A stretch of DNA of 64,000 nucleotides, from NCBI RefSeq assembly GCF_052857255.1, contig NC_135498.1, positions 88,950,257 to 89,014,256 on the forward strand, given 5' to 3'. A model generated the notes under the pieces. That model saw only the letters and a program-made list of their open reading frames with translations, had not been told where the DNA came from and searched no databases. Position numbers and translations under genes: made by a program. This document shows positions 1-11,040 of the stretch, piece after piece. Position 1 is the first letter of the stretch, and each line of letters begins with the position of its first letter. The DNA comes from Amblyomma americanum. Lineage: Eukaryota > Arthropoda > Arachnida > Ixodida > Ixodidae.

Positions 1-134
1 AAGCGACGACGACGGTTTAGCACCAGATACCCCCGGTGACCAGGAGACCCCGCCACATATGCGAGAACCCCAAGATCCCAGGCCTGTGAGGCCAGGAAGC
101 CACCCTGCAGCGCACAACTGTCGCTACCGCCACG

Positions 135-350
135 TAGCTTAAAGCACGACTGAGGTGTCCACTGTCCCAGGCGGCCATTTATGCTCCTTTCCTTTGGTGT
201 CGAAGCTCCCGCTCTTTATCGGTTTCGGCGGCGGCGGCTGAGTAACGTCATAGCTGTCATTATTTCTACTCAGTTGTAGGTCAAACTCGCGCACACAGCG
301 AACAACTTACAAAGGGCAATAGTAAAGCTTTCGCTTTAAAACCAAGTTTC
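135..350. repeat. Dispersed repeat, first of a diverged pair
   Basis: This segment (tcggtttcggcggcggcgg ... gcgcacacagcgaa ... aatagtgaag-like) is a diverged relative of 1145-1435. Both are repeated in copy B near 18391-18606 and 21905-22200. No coding capacity is seen. The rest of 1-820 is low-information DNA without a recognisable gene. Confidence 0.5.
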
Positions 351-823
351 ACTTCATTTATTTCACCAAGCAAGGCCGCCTGCCATTCCCCTCTGTAAGC
401 TTGGGGTGGGAAGAGAGCGGTTGCTGTGCTGCCTCACAGGCCTGCATATTTTCTCTGGCGTGGTCGACGGCAGGGGATGTGCACGAGCGCGTCGATGATA
501 GCGGCAGCCTTAGCTTCTAGCTATTAAATCGCGTACACGACTGAATGTTCCTATTTCAGCCTGCTGAACTGTATACTTCACATTTAGAGAAGCCGCGCTC
601 GCTCGGTCGAATTGTTGGCACTGAGTGACCTTGGTTAAAAACTTCGTTGCTAAACACTGCTGAACTTGGTTAGAGAGTGAAAGCTGTGGTGTATCGGGCA
701 AGTATACGCGGCTTGGCGTCTGTAACGTTGAGAAAGTTCCGCGCACTGAATAGGCAGTGCTAGAGTTTGGTCACCCAATAAACGCTGCGGCTTATTACTT
801 CAGAGCCGTGTGTCTGCCACATT

Positions 824-1075
824 GTTGATAATAATAATTGGTTTTTGGGGAAAGGAAATGGCACAGTATCTGTCTCATATATCGTTGGACATCTGAACCG
901 CGCCTTGTGGGAAGGGATACGGGAGGAAGTGAAAGAATAAAAGAAGAGGTGCCGTGATGGAGGGCTCCGGAATAATTTCGACCTCCTGCGGATCTTTAAC
1001 GTGCACTTACACCGCACAGCACACGGGCGCCTTAGCGTTTTTCCTCCATAAAAACGCAGCCGCCGCGGTCGGCGG
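824..1075 (-). mobile_element. tRNA-derived SINE (Ruka-like), 5' truncated
   Basis: Read on the minus strand it has the SINE body (aaaacgctaaggcgcccgtg, then cacgttaaagatcc, ggtcgaaattattcc, tcacttcc) and ends in the tail seen here as taataataattgg. The tRNA head is cut inside the gcggcggctgcg segment. It is flanked by near-identical ccacattgttg and ccacaatgttg, a likely target-site duplication. In copy B the same insertion is present but has been split by later insertions. Confidence 0.85.
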
Positions 1076-1144
1076 CTGACCACAATGTTGCCAGTGCTAA
1101 TTAATGCAGCCCACATTTCTATCTCTCCACCTCTACGTACCACA

Positions 1145-1435
1145 GAGCGCGATTGAAGCGTCCACTGACACAGGGAACCAGTTAGCTCCCTTTCATTTCC
1201 TTAAAATCATCGGAGTGTCGAACGTTGTAAACGCCAATGCCAACGCCAATGAACACAATGAACGTCGACGGCCTATATAAACAGGCGAGCGCTCGGTTTC
1301 GGCGATGGCGGCGGCTGATTGACGACGTAGCTGTCATGTGGGTCACGGTCTGTTGAAGGTCAAACCCGCGCACACGGCGCACACAGCGAAGAACCTACGG
1401 AGGGGAATAGTGAAGCGCTCGCTTTAAAAAATAGC
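1145..1435. repeat. Dispersed repeat, second of pair, with TATA-like motif
   Basis: Diverged relative of 135-350. It contains cctatataaacagg near 1275, which resembles a core promoter, and ends in a gaagcgctcgcttt motif shared with the first copy. It could be part of a transposable-element promoter. No attached ORF is recognised. Downstream to 1630 nothing is identified. Confidence 0.4.
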
Positions 1436-1635
1436 GCTAGTACGTTTCCCACTTTCGATGGGATCCTCGAGAGGACATAGTAGTAGCGCTAAAAATAGGG
1501 ACGAAATGATAAAAAACAAACAAAAGCGCTAAAACCCCTAACTGCACAGTCAAGAAAGAAGTGAAAGACGAAAGCTACAAATAGAGAAATAGGATACTAG
1601 TTAGTCAAGCTACAGTGGTAACAGTAGTAAACAAA

Positions 1636-1900
1636 TGGCTTGCGCGCGGGTCCCGGGTCCGAAACCGACCGTGGCTGCCTCGTTTCGGTGGAGGCGAAAC
1701 GCAAAGGCAGCCATGTGCTGTGCGATATCAGTGCACATGAAATATCACTAAGTAGGTGGTCGAAATTATTCCTACGGCACTCTTTATCTCTTTTTAGCTT
1801 CACTTCCATCTTCCTCTTGTCCCTTACGGCGTGGTTCGGGTGTCCACGGATATGCGAGACAATTACTGTGCCATTTTCTTTTCTCATAAAGCAATCCAAT
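1636..1900 (+). mobile_element. Old diverged Ruka-like SINE
   Basis: The order of SINE body blocks is preserved: head remnant with a gggtccgaaaccgacc box B relative, gtgctgtgcgatatcagtgc, ggtcgaaattattcc, cttacggcgtggttcgggtg, gagacaattactg. Many substitutions and a shortened centre make it older than the other copies. Present also in copy B at about 22406-22670. The following stretch (1930-2250) carries a 'tggcttagctcggctatgcca' repeat and no gene. Confidence 0.75.
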
Positions 1901-2249
1901 TTTCTTAGCGCAGAATGTTGTAAAAAATTTAAAAAAAAATTGGCAGTGGCTTAGCTCGGCTATGCCAGTATATACCTAGCGAAACCTAAGGCATACCATG
2001 GTTAGCCTTTGTTAATCATGATTGCAAGTCCAGGTTAGTCTGGTTGTCTAGCTATGTTATTTTCGCAATAAAGACGACAGAGCCGTGGTTGCGGCGCACG
2101 CGAGCTATCCTTTTCAATCCTTCTCAATGTTATCAGGCATGCGACGCAGCTGGCGAAGCGAGCGAAGGCGAACGCAACGACGAAAGATGGAAGGATGGAA
2201 AAAAACTTTAATATCATCAAATTTGAAATGTTCATGACCCTCACGCGTT

Positions 2250-3980
2250 ACTAGGCGCCGTGGCCGATCCACGGTCGAGGATTGCAAACTTGACAGCTGC
2301 CAGCGTGGCTCGGCGTATGAGTAATCGTTGTGCTTCCTCGTCCTGGCTGGCCAGCAAGTGCTCCCACTGCGTCACACTCGGGAGGTCTGTTTTAGGCTCT
2401 AAGTCTGCATGGGGGCAGGTCCATGTGACATCCTCGAGTGTAGGTTTTCACTGGCACCACGGACATTCGTCTGGATATAGTGTAGGGAAAATCTTGCGTT
2501 GTTTGTGCATGTGCTGTTCGGTACCGGTTTGTAGTCGGCGGCCGTCTACAGCCTCCTCTTTGGATAGCCTTTTGTGTGGGGCTGGGTAGCGTTTCCGCTG
2601 AACCCTGTAATGATCGAGTATGTCTCAGTACGTGGGGTAACAGGGTCAAAGGTGACCGTGGCGCACAGTGTTGAGTCTGCTCGGTTAAGGTACTCTCGAA
2701 TAACTCGTCTGCTGCCACGTTGCTCCTCATCTCCTCTTGTCCCGGAACCCATACTATGTTATGTTTAGTGTTTATGCATCTTCTCCTCGTGTGTAGAATA
2801 TGATTGGCGATGCTGTCGATCCTGCCTCTTGTGTAGTTTCTGCGTGCTTCTTTAGAGCCCGTCACTATGGTGAGGTTCTGTCCTGTTACGTTGCCGTGCG
2901 ATATTGCGAGAGTAATGGCAGCCTCTTAAACTGCCTCTATGCTTGGGTTGTTTATCGTTGCGCTGGTTATTTCTTTGCTTCCCTCCTTAGTCTGTTACAA
3001 CGGTGATCGTTTTCCGTTTTGTTTTGCGTTGGTATCGGACCCGCAGCGGTGGCTCAGTGGTTAGGGCGCTCGACTACTGATCCGGAGTTCCCGGGTTCGA
3101 ACCCGACCACGGCGGCTGCGTTTTTATGGAGCAAAAACGCTAAGGCGCCCGTGTGCTGTGCGATGTCAGTGCACGTTAAAGATCCCCAGATGGTCGAAAT
3201 TATTCCGGTGCCCTCCACTACGGCACCTCTTTCTTGCTTTCTTTCACTCCCTCCTTTATCCCTTCCCTTACGGCGCGGCTCAGGTGTCCAAGGATATATG
3301 AGACAGATACTGCGCCATTTCCTTTCCCCTTCCCCCCAAAAAAACCAATTAATAATATTGGTATCGGTACTTTGCTGCGTCCGTGTAGACTACGCTGGGA
3401 TTGTCGCTGAATTTCCAGCTGAGTGCTCGGACTCTGGCATGTCGCATTTCATGGTGTATATTGAGGTCCATGTGTCTGGGTAAGGGTGTTACCCGGATGT
3501 TTTTTCTGTCTTCATTATTAATCTCCTCCTTGTCTTTTTGGGTGCCCAGGGGTAGCCCAAATTTCTCCATTAGGTGTCTTCCCGTTCTCGTTTGAGTGAG
3601 TCTGTCTGGTTGCGCACTACGTTGCACTTCTCGTAGTTGGTCGATGGTGTTCGATACTCCCAATCCCATTAGGTTTTCGGTTGGTGTTGACATTCGAAGT
3701 TTGAGCGCCGTTTTGTACGATTTGCGTAGTATGGTGTCGATTTGTAGAGTTTCTTGCGTGTTTATTTCGTGGCAGGGGAGACTGTGCGTTACCCTGTTCG
3801 CGACGAGACTGTTTATGAGACTTAGAGTATCCTGTTCTCTCATCCCCTTCTTTTTACTGCTGACTCTTCGCATGATTCTGGCGACTTGCTCTGTTGTACT
3901 CTTAAGACAGGCGATGGTTTTGCTACTTCGTCCTGTGTTTTACAGCCACATTCCAAGCACTCTGACTTCCGTTTGATGAT
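2250..3980 (-). pseudogene. LINE fragment (RT thumb, RNase H, C-terminal tail), copy A
   Basis: Antisense remains of an RNase H-bearing non-LTR retrotransposon (I-group, inferred). Reading leftwards from 3980: an RT thumb-like region (SLINSLVANRVTHSLP, then LRKSYKTALKL, GVSNTIDQL), the start of RNase H (VVYTDAAKY), the SINE inserted at 3039-3357, the RNase H C-terminus (IVWVPGQEEMRSNVAADEL; the family usually has WVPGH-G-N-AD), and a C-terminal region. The endonuclease and the RT catalytic core are missing, so the copy is 5' truncated. Stops and frameshifts break it into several reading frames. Copy B at 22990-24320 preserves the C-terminus better (PTLEHVTWTCPHADL, a Cys/His knuckle remnant). 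Confidence 0.8.
3039..3357 (+). mobile_element. Full-length Ruka-like SINE, copy A only
   Basis: The tRNA-derived head has box A (tggctcagtgg) and box B (gggttcgaacc), followed by the family body and an A-rich/aataat tail. It is bounded by perfect 10-bp repeats ttggtatcgg at 3029-3038 and 3358-3367. Copy B has the empty site (gcgttggtatcggtac near 23724), so the insertion postdates the duplication. Confidence 0.93.
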
Positions 3981-4117
3981 AATGGTAACTGAGATGACTT
4001 CATTCGTTTTTCCAACCATATTAGCGAATTCTTCTCCATGACTCGTTCAGTTGCGCTGTTTGTGCCCATAACCGTGACGAGAAAACGCTAGCCAATCTTT
4101 CCGCTTCGGTAATGAAA

Positions 4118-4950
4118 ATAATATTGGTTAATTGGGAAATGAAATGGCGCAGTATATGTCTCGCATCTCGGCGGAGACCTGAACCGCGCCGTAAGGCAAG
4201 GGATATGGGATGGAGTGAAAGAAGAAAGGAAGAAAGAGGTGCCGCAGTGCCACAAGGTCTCCGGAATAATTTCGACCACCTGCGGATCTTTAACGTGCAC
4301 TGAAATTTCCACAGCACACTGGCGCCTTAGCGTTTCGCCTCCATCGAAACGCAGCCGCCGTGGTGGGGTTCGAACCCGGAAACTGAAAGTTGTTTTTTTG
4401 AGGGAAGGAAATGGCGCAGTAATTGTCTCGCATATCTCGGTAGACACCAGAAACAAGCCATAAGAGAAGGGAGGAAGGTGAGAGTGAAAGAAGAAAGGTA
4501 GAAAGGGTTCCGTAGTGGATGGCTAATATTAATAGTAATTGGTTTTTGTAGAAAGGAAATGGCGCAGTATCTCTCTCATATATCGTTGGACACCTGAACC
4601 GCACCGTAAAGGAAGGGATAAAGGAGGGAGTGAAAGAAGAAAGGAGGTGCCGTTGTTTATGGGTTCCGGAATAATTTCGACCACCTGGAGATCTTCAACT
4701 CGCACAGCGCACAGGCGGCTTAGCGTTTTGTCTCCATAAAAACACAGGAGCCATAAAAGCGCAGCACTCCGGTAGTGGATGGTTCCGGAATATTTTTGAC
4801 CACGTGGGAATCTTCAACGTCAATTGACATCGCACAGTACAGGGCGCCTTTGCGTTTCGCCTCCATCGAAACACTGCCACCGCGGTCGAGATCGAACTCG
4901 GGTACTCCGGCTCAATAGCTGAGCGTCATAAGCACTGAGCCACCGCACGG
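4118..4950 (-). mobile_element. Cluster of at least three antisense Ruka-like SINEs
   Basis: Three SINE 3' ends occur in succession (near 4118, 4387 and 4530), each followed by body blocks on the minus strand. The first ends in a head with ggggttcgaacccgg, and the second lacks its 5' half. The third runs into a further partial body (about 4760) and ends at 4950 with a tRNA-like head (gagatcgaactcgg, ctgagccaccg). SINEs appear to have inserted into or beside one another. The cluster is conserved in copy B at 24478-25326. Confidence 0.82.
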
Positions 4951-4959
4951 TTGATGGCA

Positions 4960-5095
4960 GTGTGGGTGCGCTTCCTATCCAGTGTGCGGAACGCACTCAA
5001 CGTTGCAGACGTCAAACCGCGTCTGCTTGCCTGATAGAGTGCCGCTTTCGCCCTCTAACCAGGTTCAGCAGTAGTTAAACCACAGCTAATATTTT
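4960..5095 (-). repeat. Dispersed repeat fragment
   Basis: The block around tgtgcggaacgcactcaa ... aaccaggttcagcagtagtt recurs, in either orientation and more or less diverged, near 640-770, 13440-13545, 17845-18010, 25345-25460 and 33297-33380. It is a multi-copy family of unknown class without coding capacity. Confidence 0.5.
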
Positions 5096-5690
5096 AATGC
5101 ATCTGGTAGTCTCTAATGTCTATTTTGAGAAACAATGCGGTGCAGTGGCTTAAGTGAAGCTTCTTGGTGGTTGTGCAAGAGACATCCTTTTAAATTTTAT
5201 GAGTACAGTGGCTAGAAATTGCTGCTGGTTTTCACATTCTGTGCGCTCAATAACACACTATGCGGTTGGAAAAAGAATCCACTCGACTTGATTCAGCACC
5301 CTTTCGGATCATTCTCACTAAACCGTATTTTATGTTCACAAGCTGATCAACTACTTAGGATTCATTAATATAGAGTGACATGCTAGCAGAAGGACGTGTT
5401 TCCCTCTCGTCCTCATCGAAATGCAGCTGTATCCAGAAGGATTCGCTCAAGCGATCTTGGATTCACAAGGCGGATGACATGTATGGCGCTTAGTTCGGTC
5501 AAAGAGTAGCTGCTCAGCCACCTGGGCAGGTGCTTATTATTACGGGGTTAGTTCGGCGCCAGGAATGATAGGCCGTACACTCAAGAAACATCAGAAAGCG
5601 AGGTCACTCAAGAACTAGCTGCAGCGTCAGAGTAACCTCCTCTCCGTTTCGAGACTGTGTACCGTAACACTACCGCCCCCCTCCTCCCCG
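5096..5690 (-). repeat. Possible gypsy 3' LTR / 3' region
   Basis: Lies immediately downstream (minus strand) of the gypsy integrase end. Minus-strand reading gives a purine-rich tract near 5672-5692 (gaggaggggggcgg), a plausible polypurine tract, then tgttacggtacacag, a plausible LTR start. No second LTR is in reach to confirm this. Copy B equivalent is about 25430-26060. Confidence 0.3.
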
Positions 5691-6320
5691 CGGGAGAAGG
5701 CAAACATCCGGGGCGGCCTAGGGGGTTGGGTCCGAGTGATAGGGCTTAAAACGGGCGACGTGCACAAGCTGTGTGGAGTGCGCCACATAAGGGGAGTGGG
5801 GGTGCAGCGATGTGAGTTCATAGGTCACATCGCTTAGTTGCCTCAAGACGCGGTAAGGACTGGCGCAACGAGGCAAGAGCTTCTCACACAGTCTCACACG
5901 GCGTGCTGAGAGCCAGAGGAGTACCAGGGAGCCGGGAGGGTAGTCGGCCTCACGATGATGAAGGTCGTAACTACGTTTTCGAGCCGTCTGAGGAGCGTGG
6001 AGACCATTCCTAGCGATTTGCCGGGCGGCGTAAGCACGGGAAATGGCGTCACAAGCATGACTACTAGTGCCAGGGTCAAAAGGCAGTAAGCTCTCAAAGG
6101 GTAGCAACGGGTCACGGCCGAAGAGCAGGTAGAAGGGGGAATATCCGGTGGTATCATGGCGTGAGGAATTGTAGGCGAACGTCACGAAGGGTAAACTGAC
6201 GTCCTAGTCATGATGGTGGTCGGAGACATACATGGACAGCATGTCCGTCAGGGTGTGGTTAAGGCGCTCAGTAAAGCCGTTTGGGGATGGTAAGCTGTCG
6301 TGAATTTGTGACGGGTAGCG
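5690..6320 (-). pseudogene. Ty3/gypsy integrase C-terminal fragment, copy A
   Basis: Minus-strand reading from about 6310 gives PSPNGFTERLNHTLTDMLS, the end of the integrase catalytic core. It continues into VTFAYNSSRHDTTGYSPFYL with LLFGRDPLLP, the region found just after the catalytic core in Ty3/gypsy integrases. A basic tail follows (PPGSLVLLW ... LLPRCASPYRVL ... QLVHVARFKPYHSD), matching the usual C-terminal integrase domain. One stop separates the two parts (near 6210). Protease, RT and RNase H are absent; the upstream side is cut off by the sense LINE at 6345. Nonfunctional. Copy B twin: 26062-26695. Confidence 0.85.
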
Positions 6321-6344
6321 CAGGAACGGAGAAGGTTAAACCAT

Positions 6345-9300
6345 ACGATCGCTTGCCTTCTGCTCCAGCCCCGAAACCCATCTTAGCTTCAACCACACTT
6401 CACCAGGGCGCCCCGCCACCTACTTAACCTGTGGCAATGAAACTGCAGGGGGTTTCGTCACCCTGATATCATCGCCCTCCAGGAAACTCTTTGCACAGTG
6501 AAACTACCTGGCTATAAACCATACTACCTTCTAGATGTCAACGCTCCCGACACCGCTATTTTGATTCAACGCAACCTGCCGGCCGTCCAACACTCCTTAG
6601 ACGACATTGGCGTAGACAGCGTCTTGCTCGAACATCTGCGACGTAAAAGGGGCGACCAAACCTCTTCATTATTAACCTCTATAGCTCCCCAAAAGACAGA
6701 AGACGCGACTTCACCCCCTCTTCTTTCCCATGTCAACAAGCTCGCGCACCATTGAGGTCTCATTGTAGATTTCAAATGCCCATCACCCCGCTTGGGGTTA
6801 CCGTGCCGCCAATCGAAAGGGTAACAATCTGCGGTTACGGGCAAAGGAACTGGGCTTCACCCTTGTTACTTATCCTGACACTCCCACCTGCGCAGGAAAC
6901 AATGTGTCTGTTGACACTTCACCTGATCTAACATTCTGCAAAAACGTGCGGATCGACTAGAGGCTCAACACTGGAAATAACCTTGGCAGTCACCACTATA
7001 TCCTCGCGACCACCCTCAGCACGTCCTTGTACCGTCGGAAAGGTCGCCCGACCCTAATCACAGATTGGGACAAGTTTCGTTTCCTACGTGCTCTGAACGC
7101 CCCTACCCGGATTACTAACCTGGACGAGTGGATCTCCAATCTCCAGGAAGATGGCTCTGCTACTACTCAGTAATCACCTGAAATGGCTGATCAATCTAGT
7201 ACAGACAGCCGTCTCCTCCACGTATGGCAGGCCCGCGAAAGCATGCAAAACCGCTGGAAAAGACAACGCCACAATAGAACATTTCGGCATCGAATAGCTG
7301 AGATAGACAAACAGATTGAGGGGCACACTCTCTCATTTACTGCCCAGCTATGGGGTGAAGTTTGTGACAACATGCGAGGTCAGCTCGGGCTAAGCCGCAC
7401 CTGGCACCTTCTCCGATACCTTTTAGACCCGGACGGTTGCAAAACATCCCAACGAGACAGCATTTCCTGAATAATCCATCAACACCCCGGCTCAGACCAG
7501 GATCTTCTCGATGAACTTCGTGACCAGTATCTCAATACTACTTCCCCGGATCCCCTTCCTCCGTACATGGGTGGTGCCAACCCTGCCCTCGATGCGGAGA
7601 TTTCGGAGGCTGTGGTAAGATTCGCTTTCACTGCGCCCTCTAACTCTGGCCAGGGACCGGAGGGCATTTCCAACAAAACTCTCCGTAATTTAGATGACCC
7701 GTTCATTGAGCCTCTTACTGCCTGCATGAATGATTGCTGGAGAGAGGGTGAAGTCCCAGCAGCATGGAAACATGCATGCGTGACTTTCATACCGAAGCCA
7801 GGCAAACGACTAGCTCTCGAACACCTTCGCCCCATCTCCCTCACTTCCTGTGCTGGATAACTGATGGAGCACGTCATTCTCAACCCTCTTAATCATTATG
7901 TTAAAGATAATGATCTCCTACCTCGTACCATGATCGGCTTGTGCTCAAATCTCTCTACGCAAGACATTATGCTCCAGCTCTCACTCGAGAGAGATACTGT
8001 GCCCCTCTACCAGAGCGGCACAAAGGCTATTCTAGGGCTTGATTTAACTAAAGCATTTGACAAAGTCTCGCACGGTGTTATTCTCGCTAACCTCTACCTA
8101 CTAAATCCTGGTCACCGTACCTACGAGTATATACGCACCTTCCTCTCTGGTCGTACAGCTGAAATTAACTGTGGCTCTCTCCTCTCTGACCCGATAACAT
8201 TCGGTAGCAATGGCACCCCCAAGGATCACTTCTGTCTTTTTTTCTTTTCAATGTCGCCTTGCTCAAGCTACCTTCAAAACTAGATGCTATCGCCCGGCTA
8301 TTCCATACTTTACACGCAGAGGACATCACCCTCTGGGTTTTAACAGGCAACGATGCTGTGGTTGAATCCGCACTTCAGCAAGCGGTCGATGTCATTGGGA
8401 GCCACGTAGCCGGAGCCGACCTCTCGTGCTCACCTCAGAAGTCCGAGCTGCTGCTCATTCGAGGTCAACCCGGCCTCCACTGCCATCCTCGCATCTGCAT
8501 TACTGCTATTGGCAACCCATACGCGAAGTATCCGCATTAGGGTATAGGGGCTTCTCATCTAGGGCAATCGTAGAAACACCGACACTGGCTAAACTCACTG
8601 TCTGTCTCGCAGACCATTCGTGTAATTCGTCGCTTTGCTAATAAACAAAAAGGCATGCGAGAGGCTGACCTCTGACGTCTTGTTCAGGCGTTTGTTATCA
8701 GTCGCCTCACATACACCTTCCCCTACTTCTACCTTAGCTGCCAGGAACGGGACCGCGTTGACTGCCTTATTAGACAGGCATACAAGGCGGCTCTCCATCT
8801 CCCCCACCAGACCCCTACGTATAAAATACTGACATTAGGTGTCTACAACACTGTGGTGGAGCTCTCGGAACCTCATCTCACCGCTCAGTACGACCGTCTC
8901 ACCCACACTTCTACGGGATGTCGCATACTCGACAAGCTTGGAATAAGCTTCGAAACGGCCGTCGCCGACAAGGCCCAGCTTCCATCCCATATCCACAGCA
9001 ACCTTATCGTTACCCCTCTCCCGAAAAACAGGCACCCAGATTATCATGTCGCTCGCCGCAAGTACAGGGCTGTCTCTGCATAAAAAGCACTTAGCAGATC
9101 AGACAGCGGTCTACGTCGACCCCGCCAAATACTATAATCGCGATGGTTTTTCGCTGGCGGTTGGAAACAACTGTGGACGGCTGTTGGTTGCTTGCTTCAT
9201 TCCCGCCAGATCGTCTGAAGAGGACGAGGAGGCGGCCATAGCCTTGGCGATGGTCTCCACCTCTGCAGAAACGAATTTCAGCGACTATAAATCTGCGATT

Positions 9301-9925
9301 CGCAATTTCGCCAAAGGCCGGGTCTCCCCCGTCACCTTATCTCTCCTCCGCTCTAGCAAACACCAACTCCGCCCGATTCAATTGATCTGGCTCCCCGCGC
9401 ACTATCCCATCCAGGGAACGAGGCATCCCACAATCATGCTCGAGGATTCGTCGACCGGCATGTGTTGTCGCCCGTACTGAGGACGGCGAGAGATCGTATG
9501 GTTACATTTCATGATATAACCATGAACTACCGCTTAGGTAGAGTTCTATATCTCCCAGCACATATTTCTCTAACAAACACCCAAGAGTTTGCGCGGAGGC
9601 AATTCCAAACGAACACATTCCCCAACCAAGCGATATAAGCCCGCATATACCCTGAGGTCTACTCTCCCTTCTGTCAATTATGTGGCCAGCATGCCACTCT
9701 ATCCCACATATTCTGGGCTTGCCCTCGAGACTCCCCTCCATGAGGTTTGCAGCTCTCGAATCCTGACCAGTGGGCGGCCGCATTGCTAAGTTCCGACTCG
9801 GAAATACAGATCCGGGTTGTGACAAGAGCCCTAGAAGTCGCCGAACGCAATGGGCCACTTGATGGGGCTATAACCCCACACCAACTGCTACCTTGGTCGA
9901 CGAAAATAAAATTTATCTTCCTCCT
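6345..9925 (+). pseudogene. RNase H-bearing LINE ORF2 (EN-RT-RNH-CCHC), copy A
   Basis: A nearly complete but heavily mutated ORF2 of a non-LTR retrotransposon. Order: an EEP endonuclease start (DIIALQET, then VKLPGYKPYYLLD), a region with PDTPTCAGNN-like sequence, a linker (about 7183-7470), RT blocks (CVTFIPKPGK, LEHLRPISLTSC, GLDLTKAFDKVSHGVIL), the catalytic box changed from YADD to HAEDITLW near 8315, RNase H (VYVDPAKYY, EEAAIALAM, SDYKSAIRN, IQLIWLPAHY), a CCHC knuckle (CQLCGQHATLSHIFWACP, about 9660-9725), and a C-terminus QWAAALLSS. It ends in aaataaaatttat and a (CCT)n tail. At least six stops or frameshifts; inactive. Copy B: 26725-30290. Confidence 0.88.
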
Positions 9926-9927
9926 CC

Positions 9928-10075
9928 TCCTTAACGTGCACTGGCATCGCACAGCACAGGGCCGCCTTAGCGTTTCGCTTCCATCGAAACGCGGCCGCCG
10001 CGGTCGGGTTCGAACCCGGGAGCTCCGGAACAGTAGCCGCTCGAGCGGCCCAACCACTGAACCACCGCGGCGGGT
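9928..10075 (-). mobile_element. SINE head fragment (3' truncated)
   Basis: Minus strand: tRNA-like head with box B (gggttcgaacccggga region), then the gcggccgcg segment and the body up to cacgttaa, where it abuts the (CCT)n tail of the LINE. The head carries a palindromic gccgctcgagcggc that the standard Ruka-like copies lack, so it may be a subfamily. Copy B: 30292-30440. Confidence 0.75.
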
Positions 10076-10224
10076 GCCGCTGCGGCGCAAAAGTGGGGCA
10101 GTAGAAGTAGTGGTTTATTAAAATATTAATCAAAAAGGAAGGAAAAGTCTTTAAGGCCCCAGCGTTAAGGAACTCGTGTCGCGGAAAAGCCGGTGTCGTC
10201 GGTGTCTTTGGCCGTGAGCGAAAA

Positions 10225-10371
10225 AGGCGCATCTCGGTGGACACCTGAACCACGCCGCAAGGGAAGAAATTTTCCCTTCCTTTACGGCGCGGGTACGAGT
10301 GTCCAGCGAGAATTGTGAGACATGCAACATTTCCTTTCCTTAAAACCAATTTTCATTACAATTTCCTTCCA
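10225..10371. repeat. SINE 3'-end fragments in opposing orientation
   Basis: An antisense SINE 3' fragment (gcatctcggtggacacctg, about 10229-10265) directly abuts a sense fragment (cccttcctttacggcgcggg ... aaaccaatttt, about 10266-10350). Copy B has about 85 extra bases between them, including an AT/ACC-rich stretch (about 30650-30725). 10076-10224 between this and the SINE head holds no recognised feature. Confidence 0.6.
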
Positions 10372-10626
10372 CCGCAGCGGTGGCCAAGTGGTAGAGCATC
10401 CGCCTCGTATGCGGGAGGTGCGGGGCTCGATCCCCAGTGCCGCCGGGTACCCGCCGGTGATACAATGGGTACAAGCTTTCCCCTGGTCTGGTGCTCGGCT
10501 TATTTAGGGCGAAATGCTTGGGAAATGGGTCTTTGACCCCACCTTGAGAAAAAGAAAAAATACCTTGTGACATCGCGCTCTTTGGCCGTAGCTGCCCTTG
10601 CGCCATAAAAATCCATAATCATCATC
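10372..10626 (+). mobile_element. Second tRNA-derived SINE family, copy A only
   Basis: The head has a box A (tggccaagtgg) and a box B (ggctcgatccc) distinct from the Ruka-like head; the body is unrelated to Ruka (ggtacccgccggtgataca ... tttggccgtagctgcccttg) and the tail is aatcatcatc. It is flanked by 14-bp direct repeats acaatttccttcca at 10358-10371 and 10627-10640. Copy B has the uninterrupted site (acaatttccttctattacgg near 30794). It is therefore a post-duplication insertion. Confidence 0.85.
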
Positions 10627-10639
10627 ACAATTTCCTTCC

Positions 10640-10780
10640 ATTACGGCGCGGTTCGGGTGTCCACTGAGATACGTGAGACAGGCGTCCTTTCCTTTCCTTA
10701 AAAAAGTTTATGTTCATTTTCCTTGTCTTACGGCGCGGTTCGGGTGTCCACAAAGATATGTTTCCTTTCCTTAAGTTGTC
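10640..10780 (+). repeat. Two tandem SINE 3'-end fragments
   Basis: The block ttacggcgcggttcgggtg followed by a ccttaa-type end occurs at about 10640-10705 and 10733-10778, directly after the sense fragment at 10266-10350. Together they form a small tandem of truncated SINE 3' ends. Same order in copy B near 30715-30945. 10781-11007 shows no gene. Confidence 0.6.
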
Positions 10781-11040
10781 GGGTAAGTGGTCGCACCGAG
10801 GACGATGGCGTTCCGTGGATTCCTTGGCAACGCTGCAGCAAGCTGTGGCGTCCTGCTCTTAAAGGCGAAGCTTAAGCGGCCTCCAAATGTTTTGCTAGCC
10901 CCGCCATCTGCCATCGATTCTAAAGCACCTGAACTGGCGCAGCGGAAATAAAGGATAGCAGGAAGATGATTCAAAAATGCCGAATTTGGGTGAGTTGGTT
11001 TTTCATGCTGTACGTAAAAGCTCAAGAAGCAAGGACACAG

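Noticed and set aside
3039..3357. tRNA genes suggested by box A and box B motifs
   Set aside because: The motifs belong to SINE heads: they are followed by the SINE body and tail, lack a proper cloverleaf, and recur many times. The same applies to 42478-42556 and 10372-10440.
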